17,288 nt of DNA from Tritrichomonas foetus (taxonomy: Eukaryota > Parabasalia > Tritrichomonadida > Tritrichomonadidae). Position numbers and translations under genes: made by a program. The first letter of the stretch is position 1. Every line of letters begins with the position of its first letter. The DNA lies in contig MLAK01000701.1 in assembly GCA_001839685.1 (NCBI GenBank), forward strand, positions 5,001 to 22,288, in the 5' to 3' direction. Positions 7,566 to 13,846 of the stretch are shown here, one piece after another. Under the pieces are notes generated by a model. It had not been told where the DNA came from, ran no database searches, and saw only the letters and a list, made by a program, of their open reading frames with translations.

Positions 7566-8810
7566 TCAGTTGATTGGAATATTTGAAGCAACTGCTGCAA
7601 GAAAACCTTGAAGTGGTGAAAGTGGATATCCAACATCAAGTGTAAACGCACCTTCGCCGACTTTGCCAAGTGCACAAATATCCTTTCGAACATTAGAATC
7701 ATGATAAAGAATGAAATTAGAAAGACATTCAATTTCAAATTTTCCATCAAAAGTCATATCAAATGAATTTCCTTGACTTGTAGGAATTCTAGTCTTTAAT
7801 CTAATTGCTTCTTTTGACATCTGACTCAATCGAGTAACAAGGCCAGAGGTTCCTTCAAATGGAATTGGAAACATTCGACTCCTTCCATTGATTTTCTTTA
7901 AAGCAGGTACCAAAAAATCAAAAACGCGAGGTTGGGCAGACGATGAAAATGATGGGTTATAAATTGATGCACATGATTCATTTAAATCTGTTGATGTAGC
8001 TTGAACACCAATGAAAAATGCCGAATTTCCGCCTGTAAAATGAGATTTACCAACTTCACGACCACGATAAGAAAGTGTAATACCATCTGAAATTGTAGAA
8101 CCATTCATTTTAGCAGATAGAATCACTTCATCGTTTGTTTCAAGAGCCAAATTATAAACGTAACTTTGTCCAGATTTAACAGCAAGGAATTTAAAGCGCA
8201 CACCAAGTGATGGTGACAAAGGCATTAACCAGAAATCGTCATTTTTAATAATCATCTCTGTAACTGCATTATTATCTGTACTTGATATTGTTTGAGCCTT
8301 ATGACGATTTGGCTCTTCGTGACGTGGTCGACTCGGTTGTTGTGGTTGTTCCTGCGAAGGAGATGGCTGGGACACATTTGCAGTAGTTTTTGTGATTTTT
8401 GTTGGTTCGAGTTGAGTCCGACTTGATGATCTTTCATTCATTTGATCGTTTGCTGTTTCAGAAGAAACGTTACCTGATCGATTTGATGTTGTCTTTCCTG
8501 AGTTTAAATATCGTTGTGATAAAAATCGTGTCTGTGGTTTTTGGTCCGATCCGGTATTTGCAGCTGCTCCAGTATTGGTTGATGATAATTGGCTTGTATT
8601 TCCCTTATTTACAACTGGGCTGGTTGTAGCGGAATTGTTTGATTTTTGTGTTGAAACTTTTAAACCTTGACGATTTCGAGGTACGGCCAAATGTAATGGT
8701 TTAATTTCCGACGTGTTTATGGCAGGATCAATAAGTGTGAATATGCTATGGAAAACAACATCATAATCAGAAAGGAAAGGCTCATATTCAATCGTTTTCG
8801 ACATTTCCAT
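7566..8810 (-). CDS. Tubby-like protein (C-terminal tubby domain)
   Basis: 414 residues. The C-terminal half, about 190-412, matches the tubby domain. The best-kept part is the end: DMTFDGKFEIECLSNFILYH (351-370), then CALGKVGEGAFTLDVGYPLSPLQGF (379-403). It parallels the family's strand and the hydrophobic central helix FTxDxxYPLxxLQAF. An earlier GREVGKSHFTGGNSAFFIG (250-268) corresponds to the GKLRSNxxGTKF segment that contacts phosphoinositide, with only the Lys clearly kept. Residues 50-185 are low-complexity, rich in Ser, Thr, Asn and Gln, probably disordered. Tubby domains bind PI(4,5)P2 and deliver cargo to membranes and cilia; trichomonads have flagella, so such a role is plausible but inferred. 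The frame is open from a TTG at 8873; the first ATG is at 8810, with another two codons later. No TCAYTW lies near it. Confidence 0.87.
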   Translation of the reverse strand: MEMSKTIEYEPFLSDYDVVFHSIFTLIDPAINTSEIKPLHLAVPRNRQGLKVSTQKSNNSATTSPVVNKGNTSQLSSTNTGAAANTGSDQKPQTRFLSQRYLNSGKTTSNRSGNVSSETANDQMNERSSSRTQLEPTKITKTTANVSQPSPSQEQPQQPSRPRHEEPNRHKAQTISSTDNNAVTEMIIKNDDFWLMPLSPSLGVRFKFLAVKSGQSYVYNLALETNDEVILSAKMNGSTISDGITLSYRGREVGKSHFTGGNSAFFIGVQATSTDLNESCASIYNPSFSSSAQPRVFDFLVPALKKINGRSRMFPIPFEGTSGLVTRLSQMSKEAIRLKTRIPTSQGNSFDMTFDGKFEIECLSNFILYHDSNVRKDICALGKVGEGAFTLDVGYPLSPLQGFLAAVASNIPIN

Positions 8811-8943
8811 GTAATCTAACGGACTTTGTAAAGTTATCAAAATAATTAAATAAATTATTCTAAACGTTCTCAACCAACTCTTTCATTATAAAATTATTTG
8901 ATTATTGTTGTTTGATTTTATGTTTAAATTTGTTGTATAAAAG
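8811..8943. other. Tubby upstream region up to the hAT insertion
   Basis: 133 bases of AT-rich DNA between the tubby ATG and the left target duplication. No other feature seen. With the sequence right of the element it once formed the shared upstream region of the tubby and protease genes. Confidence 0.45.
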
Positions 8944-8951
8944 TATTTCGG
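8944..8951. repeat. Left 8-bp target site duplication TATTTCGG
   Basis: Identical to 11514-11521 on the other side of the element. Eight bases is the length made by hAT transposases. Confidence 0.92.
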
Positions 8952-8961
8952 TAGGCCTGGG
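8952..8961 (+). repeat. Left terminal inverted repeat of the hAT
   Basis: TAGGCCTGGG, the exact reverse complement of 11504-11513. Beyond these ten bases the two ends share AT-rich TATCGATA-type sequence but not an exact alignment. Confidence 0.9.
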
Positions 8962-9169
8962 TATCGATAGATATCGATAGAAATTGACTACTTATCGATA
9001 TTTTTATCGATTATTTGATAAAAAATAATATTGATGAAATCTAATAAAAAAAGTGACATTTGATATATTAGAAAAAGTTACATTCATCGATATATTTAAT
9101 TTATCAATAATATCAAAATATTTCATTTATCAATATTATTTATATAATTGTCCAATAATATAATCGATA
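8962..9169. repeat. Left subterminal TATCGATA cluster
   Basis: Exact TATCGATA at 8962-8969, 8972-8979 and 8993-9000. Variants are TATCGATT at 9005-9012, and ATCGATA at 9086-9092 and 9163-9169. Mirrored at the right end; probably transposase-binding repeats. Confidence 0.7.
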
Positions 9170-9357
9170 AATTGGAAGTAAAAAATGCATATGTAAAAGA
9201 AAATCGGAAATGATGATGCATAAGATTGTTATAGTAAATATATATTCATAATAATACAAATGGGAGTTCATTGAAAATCCAAAAATTATCATTGAAATAC
9301 ATTTAATTGTAAGAAATTTAGTGTATTAATATAAATGAATAAAGATGAGATAACATA

Positions 9358-9376
9358 TCACTTCATCACTTCATTT
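9358..9376 (+). promoter_or_regulatory. Three closely spaced initiator-like motifs before the transposase
   Basis: TCACTT at 9358-9363, TCACTT at 9366-9371 and TCATTT at 9371-9376 all match TCAYTW, and the last ends two bases before the ATG at 9379. The element seems to carry a host-style core promoter. Confidence 0.6.
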
Positions 9377-9378
9377 AA

Positions 9379-10887
9379 ATGATAAAATACTTTCCAAAAA
9401 TCTCAGAGGAGGCTGTTGAAAGAATTCATGCTCATCCAGATAAGAATGTCTCAATATATTGCTTTAAGCAAATAAAACTATATGATTTCTTATTACTTCC
9501 AATTATTGATGAAGAAGATAACCAAAAGGCTAATGACAATTATGTATATTGTATCAAATGCTCAAAATGGTTGAAAACATCTAGTACATTAGGAAATGTT
9601 AAGGCACATATGAAATGAGTGCATCAGTTATTTAACATGGAAGTGACAAATGATTTAAGTCCGATTTAAAAAGGAATACTTGCAAGAAAAATGATACTAA
9701 TGAATGAACTACCTTTTGTGTTTATTGAAAATGAACTTTTCTGGAAAATAAGTGGTCATGTTGGGACAAGAAAGACTTTATCAAACATGTGTTCTCAAGT
9801 AGCAGAGAAGGTATGTCGATCAATAAAATGGAAATTTGCAAATGACGTGCAGTCAATGTGGATTACCATAGATGAATGGATAAGCAAGAACACACAAAAT
9901 TATTTAGGTGTATGGGCGAAAATTTCTACCAAGGCTAATACTGTTGAAAGTATTTGCATAGCACATCAGCCACTCACAGCAATTCATTGTGATGCCCCTT
10001 ACATAGGTGGTGTTCTTTCAGAAATACTAACATATTATTTTCCACGAAATTCAGTGGAAGGAATTGAAAGCGATACAACTCCACTTGTGCCAGCTGTTGC
10101 TGCCCAAATGAGCCTCAAAAGGAGACCTTGTTATTGCCATGTGATGAACTTACTTCTTCAGCCATTGATAGACTTTTGCTCAGAACACCTAGATCAATTG
10201 TTTGCACTTCAACGTACTCTTGGGTCTTCTACTATTTTTCACAATTANGTTGTTCANAATNATTCAATTATCACAGCTCTCCCAAGTGTTACCGAAACAA
10301 GATGGCAATCTTTATTTAAGCTTATGAAGAATACTGTAGCATTGCAACCACATATTGAGTTATTTCTAAGAGCTAATAGATATGATTCAATGGGTGAATT
10401 ATCTGGCGATTTCTTCATCAATTTGGCTGCTGAAGAAATAGCTCAAACAGATGCTCTAATCGCGACAAAAATGGCTGAGATTCAAAATAGTCAAATTACA
10501 CCATCTTCATATCAGCCAAGGGATACTGATTCACAACAAGATGGATCAGCATTTCAATATGGATTCACATTTACTCACTTTCTTGATGCACAAAGGGTGC
10601 TAGTTAATGAATAGGAAGTTTATTTCAATATGTTACTCAATTTCCGAGGAAATGACGATGGAAATGTTTATGAGTTTTGGAATTTAAATCGACTGACAAT
10701 ACCTACATTATCACGTATGGCAATTCATTTACTACTTCAACCTGCCACCAGTGCTGACGAAGAAAGACAATTTAGTAAAGCTAAAAGGGTGATAGGAATA
10801 TCTAGACTATCAATGAGTCCTAATAAGATATCAGATTCAATGATGATAATTACTAATCAGACCCTTGAAAATACTTTTATCACTTAA
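9379..10887 (+). pseudogene. hAT transposase, interrupted by three in-frame stop codons
   Basis: One frame of 503 codons carries all the hAT parts, cut by TGA (9616-9618), TAA (9667-9669) and TAG (10612-10614) with no frameshift. Part one has a BED-type zinc finger: CIKC near 9553, then the His of KAHMK, with the first stop falling inside the finger and the second His just after it. Part two has the RNase-H-like core: WITIDEWISKNTQNYLGVWA with the first catalytic Asp, GIESDTTP with the second Asp, CYCHVMNLLLQ matching the C-x2-H-x-LNL motif, and ETRWQSLFKL. Part three has the C-terminal dimerisation region: PATSADEERQFSKAKRVIG, including the probable catalytic Glu, and RLSMSPNKI. The distance from TRW to EERQFS is about 150 residues, shorter than the usual 250 or so, so an internal deletion is possible. 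The start ATG is preceded by an in-frame stop. Confidence 0.93.
10248..10261. other. Three ambiguous bases inside the transposase
   Basis: The only N calls in the window are 10248, 10257 and 10261. In frame they give TAN, CAN and NAT, so the first could be Tyr or a further stop. Isolated Ns confined to a transposon suggest reads from several copies merged in assembly. Confidence 0.8.
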
Positions 10888-10927
10888 ATTTTCTAAAAAA
10901 GTGAAAGTAAAAACTGTTTTTTTCTTT

Positions 10928-10929
<2 letters not shown>

Positions 10930-10966
<37 letters not shown>
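10930..10966. repeat. Run of 37 T (poly(A) on the minus strand)
   Basis: Uninterrupted T at 10930-10966, preceded by T7-C-T4-C at 10917-10929. It lies 42 bases past the transposase stop. It is far longer than any other homopolymer in the window. Confidence 0.95.
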
Positions 10967-10970
<4 letters not shown>

Positions 10971-10984
10971 ATTTATTTGATGTC

Positions 10985-11043
10985 GACCTTCCAATGGGGA
11001 ATAAGACCAGAAAGAGATTCGTCCTATTCCCCATTGGAAGGTC
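10985..11043. repeat. Perfect 19-bp inverted repeat with 21-base loop
   Basis: GACCTTCCAATGGGGAATA (10985-11003) is the exact reverse complement of 11025-11043. Three more pairs can form inside after one mismatch. GC content is higher than the surroundings. It sits 18 bases from the T run. Confidence 0.9.
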
Positions 11044-11180
11044 TAGGATATGGTTTTTGACTATCTATTTAGATCCTCATTCAATTTTTCAATGAATTCG
11101 ACCATTTCCCAATTCAATTAGCACCTGGCGGAGTGCTTAAGAAATTACCGCCACAATTTCTAACATGAATGGAAAATATC

Positions 11181-11265
11181 GCATTCACTGTAATTTGAAC
11201 TTAGAACCTTACAATGATCGATAGTATAACTTATTGCAATTGAACCACTAACAATTGCTGAATAT
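11181..11265 (-). ncRNA. tRNA-like sequence, degenerate
   Basis: Minus strand, 85 bases. ATATTCA (11265-11259) can pair with TGAATGC (11187-11181), five Watson-Crick pairs plus one wobble, as an acceptor stem. AATT-loop-AATT surrounds GTTAGTGGTTC, like a D arm with its GG. AGGTT then CTAAG, TTCAAAT, TACAG resembles the variable region and T arm, with GTTCAAAT matching much of the B-box. The stretch between the D arm and variable region is about 10 bases too long and gives no clean anticodon stem. It is not a functional tRNA gene as it stands. Confidence 0.35.
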
Positions 11266-11331
11266 ATAAAAGAAATATGATTCATATATTATTAATATAA
11301 CTATATCTAATGCCTTTAAATATTATTTTTT

Positions 11332-11495
11332 TATCGATATATTGAAATATATCAAATAATAAATATATCAAAATATTTATCGATATTCGAAATATTGTTG
11401 ATAATTTTTTTTATCATAATAGATAACTCGATATATTGCCGATATTTTAATAAATATCGATATGTAGTTACAATTAAACTTCGATATTATCGATA
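11332..11495. repeat. Right subterminal TATCGATA cluster
   Basis: Exact TATCGATA at 11332-11339, 11378-11385, 11455-11462 and 11488-11495, mirroring the cluster at the left end. Only one other exact copy (773-780) was noticed in the window. Confidence 0.7.
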
Positions 11496-11503
11496 TATCA
11501 AAG

Positions 11504-11513
11504 CCCAGGCCTA
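11504..11513 (-). repeat. Right terminal inverted repeat of the hAT
   Basis: CCCAGGCCTA, reverse complement of the left end 8952-8961. Confidence 0.9.
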
Positions 11514-11521
11514 TATTTCGG
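11514..11521. repeat. Right 8-bp target site duplication TATTTCGG
   Basis: Exact match to 8944-8951, directly abutting the right inverted repeat. Confidence 0.92.
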
Positions 11522-11973
11522 AAATTTACCTCTTGAAAAAAAAATTCAGAATTATGATGTGATTATGGATATTAAAGAAACTTATGAATACAGAGAGTAT
11601 TACCATCTTCTATGAATAAACTATCCGTTTTATGAACATTATAAATGGATGATTTTGTTGGAATGCAAATGAGAGCAATTCTGACTTTTGCCTTTTCTAC
11701 CAACCGGTCTCATTCCAAAATATAATATAATTTTATAAAGAAAAAGAATGAATATAATGTTGATAGAAATAACATGTATATCTCAAGGATGCTGGTATAT
11801 ATCCACAAAAATATGTCATATAAAACTAATTCAAAAGAAAATATTTGACATTCAAAAAATGGATTGTATAATTATACTTTTTTAGAAAAGTCACAAATAT
11901 TTGAATAGATGTAAAATTTAAAAAGGAGGCATTTTCATATCACATATCAAAAAATTCAAAATCTGTAAATCGG
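11522..11973. other. Upstream region of the Ulp1-like protease gene
   Basis: 452 AT-rich bases between the hAT and the protease start. No ORF or RNA gene seen. Close to the ATG are TCATAT, TCACAT and TTCAAAAT; the last, at about 11955-11962, puts its A 16 bases before the start. Confidence 0.5.
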
Positions 11974-13458
11974 ATGATTTACGAAGAAGCAAAGGAGATG
12001 CTCCTTAAAACCACGCAGCTCGAACAGCTTCCTTCTCGTTTTTCCAGTAATACCACAACAGAAAACCGCTCAAATTCCGATGAGATTAATTTTTGGACAA
12101 ATTTAATTCAACGATGGCTTTGGGAAACTGAGACAGTTTTAATCAATATCAATAAACTTACAGAATGTTTGACAATCGATCGTTATGTTCCCCCGATTTT
12201 GGAAATTATTCGATCCAGTTCCAATTTTTCAAAATTGTCAGAAGAAAAATATATCTGCAAATTCAATTTGCTGAACCTATGTCGACAAATCATATCACAA
12301 GTCACAGGAAACGCTTCCTGTTTTTATGATTTATTAAAAACCGAAAAAGAAATCGGCGAATTCATTCAAAAAAGATCCAATGTGATTCTTGTATTGAATG
12401 AACTTTCATTACTTCCTCATGTTCGCCATTTTCATCAGCTCGGATATTATTTCATATCTTCGAGATTTAAGTCTGTTCCAAAAGACGTTTCACATGCAGT
12501 TTTAAGTGCAAAAAATTTTTTGGAAAATACCTATTATGAATTTGACCCTGAAAATCACGAATTTGTTTCTATTTTTTTGTACCAAATTCAAATCAATGAA
12601 CAAAATATTGATTTGACAGTTTGTCAAAGAATTATTTCAATTTGTTCAAACCAGGTAAAACCAAACAGAACTGTTTTCATTAATGGTAATCATAATAATG
12701 TCACAAATAGTTTTAATACTGTCAACAGCTCATCTTTAGCCACAATCAATAATAATTCAAATACTAATAGTAATACTAGTAATAATTCTATAAATGGCAA
12801 TAATAATATGCCTCTGTCAAAATCGACTCCAAATTTCTCGGGGATTTCAATTACATTTAAAGATGTTGATGTCACTCCGTATGATTTTCAATCCCTTCAA
12901 GGAAAAAACTGGGTGAATGATAAAATTATTCACTTTCACGGAAGATTGATAGAAATGTCACATAACGATATATTCTTTATTCCTCCATGTACAGTTCAGT
13001 ATATGCGATTTATTAATGAAAATATCGTGAAAAGCACTGTTTCTCAATGGAATTTGATGGATAAATATTCAATAATATTTATTCCTTTCACCAATTCATC
13101 AAATTTGAAGGAAATCGGAAATCACTGGAGTTTGCTTGTCTGGTTTGTTCAGGAAAATAGATTTGTTCATTGTGATTCGTTAGGAAAAACAAACAAGACG
13201 AATTTGAAAACCGCCATGCTCATTCTCAAGAAGTTTATACGACTTTTTCAATTGAAAAAGCCATTTTTGGCAAACGGAAATGTACCACAGCAAAGCAACA
13301 CATATGATTGCGGACTTTATGTAATGGCTTTTGAAGATTATATTGCCAGCAACAGAAAAATAGAAGGAATGGAGAATGTAATCACCGATCATGAAATTTT
13401 AAACATGCGCGGATCACTTGTGAAAAGAATTCAAAATATCGGATATTCAAGGAAATGA
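11974..13458 (+). CDS. Ulp1/SENP8-like cysteine protease (C48) with long N-terminal extension
   Basis: 494 residues. The C-terminal part, about 298-460, is a C48 protease: WVNDKII (313-319), GNHWSLLVW with His384, VHCDSLG with Asp401, and PQQSNTYDCGLYV with oxyanion Gln440 and nucleophile Cys446. The catalytic set is complete. Best resemblance is to SENP8/DEN1 (LxxxxWLNDxII, THWSLLV, HYDS, QQNSYDCGMYV), which removes NEDD8; a SUMO-specific activity cannot be excluded. SENP8 proteins are about 210 residues, whereas here some 230 unrecognised residues with tryptophan-rich helices (40-60) and Leu-rich segments come first. An Asn-rich linker at about 237-278, encoded by AAT repeats, follows. Expected role: processing or removing ubiquitin-like modifiers. 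The ATG follows TTCAAAAT by 16 bases; Met9 is an alternative. Confidence 0.9.
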   Translation: MIYEEAKEMLLKTTQLEQLPSRFSSNTTTENRSNSDEINFWTNLIQRWLWETETVLININKLTECLTIDRYVPPILEIIRSSSNFSKLSEEKYICKFNLLNLCRQIISQVTGNASCFYDLLKTEKEIGEFIQKRSNVILVLNELSLLPHVRHFHQLGYYFISSRFKSVPKDVSHAVLSAKNFLENTYYEFDPENHEFVSIFLYQIQINEQNIDLTVCQRIISICSNQVKPNRTVFINGNHNNVTNSFNTVNSSSLATINNNSNTNSNTSNNSINGNNNMPLSKSTPNFSGISITFKDVDVTPYDFQSLQGKNWVNDKIIHFHGRLIEMSHNDIFFIPPCTVQYMRFINENIVKSTVSQWNLMDKYSIIFIPFTNSSNLKEIGNHWSLLVWFVQENRFVHCDSLGKTNKTNLKTAMLILKKFIRLFQLKKPFLANGNVPQQSNTYDCGLYVMAFEDYIASNRKIEGMENVITDHEILNMRGSLVKRIQNIGYSRK

Positions 13459-13846
13459 ATTTATTTTATTTGTAGATAGAAAAAGAAAAATTGTTTATTG
13501 TATATATGTAGCGTTTATTTTTTTATATAAATATTATCATTGATATAATTATTATTTTTAATTTTTCTTTTAAGTTCTTTTTTCAACATATGCGACGACT
13601 ATTAAAAAAATAAATGAAAGAAGATTCGAATAAAAAACGTAAGATAGAAAATAATACCTATAATATGGAAAAAATGAAATAAAAGAATATCGAAATAATT
13701 ATATTATTGAATGACGAAAGTGAAAATACAGTGAGTGTTCAAAAAATCTACAAAGAAGAATTGTAATATTTCAAAAGAAAAAACGACAATATCCCAACTA
13801 ATATTTTAATATTCTCATATTCTTCAAAATAAAAATAAATTGTTGA
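13459..13846. other. Convergent intergenic region, nothing recognised
   Basis: 388 very AT-rich bases shared by the 3' ends of the protease and EF-hand genes. No ORF, RNA gene or strong inverted repeat was seen. Confidence 0.5.

Larger units (their letters stand above)
10930..11265 (-). mobile_element. Candidate tRNA-derived, poly(A)-tailed retroposon (SINE-like) nested in the hAT
   Basis: Read on the minus strand, the segment begins with a tRNA-like sequence (11265-11181) and continues through about 130 bases of unrelated body. It then passes a perfect 19-bp hairpin (11043-10985) and AAATAAATAAGT, and ends in 37 consecutive A (10966-10930) followed by A-rich sequence with scattered G. Head, body and A tail is the SINE layout. 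No convincing flanking duplication was found, and the source of reverse transcriptase is unknown. It could instead be non-coding hAT sequence with a chance tRNA resemblance and an expanded A run. Confidence 0.4.
8952..11513 (+). mobile_element. hAT-superfamily DNA transposon, 2562 bp, boundaries intact
   Basis: Three independent signs define it. It is flanked by identical 8-bp duplications TATTTCGG. Its ends are a perfect 10-bp inverted repeat (TAGGCCTGGG and CCCAGGCCTA). Inside is a frame with hAT transposase motifs. Next to both ends lie clusters of the palindromic octamer TATCGATA, resembling the subterminal repeats hAT transposases bind. The transposase frame is broken by three stops, so this copy cannot make a full protein, although its ends could be moved in trans. 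A SINE-like sequence lies between the transposase end and the right terminus. The element occupies the intergenic region between the tubby and protease genes. Confidence 0.93.

Noticed and set aside
8811..8873. TTG-initiated N-terminal extension of the tubby protein that looks like a hydrophobic signal segment
   Set aside because: No ATG in this stretch; the hydrophobic run is what AT-rich non-coding DNA gives by chance. The ATG at 8810 was used.
9616..10614. Stop codons of the transposase as evidence for an altered genetic code
   Set aside because: All three stop codons occur, and the chromosomal genes around it use them as normal ends.
9379..10887. Spliceosomal introns removing the transposase stops
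   Set aside because: No trichomonad-type splice sites (GTATGT-like donor and ACTAACACACAG-like acceptor) were seen near the stops.
10865..11095. 76-codon ORF rich in Phe
   Set aside because: It is the translation of the 37-base T run and the hairpin, with no protein-like features.
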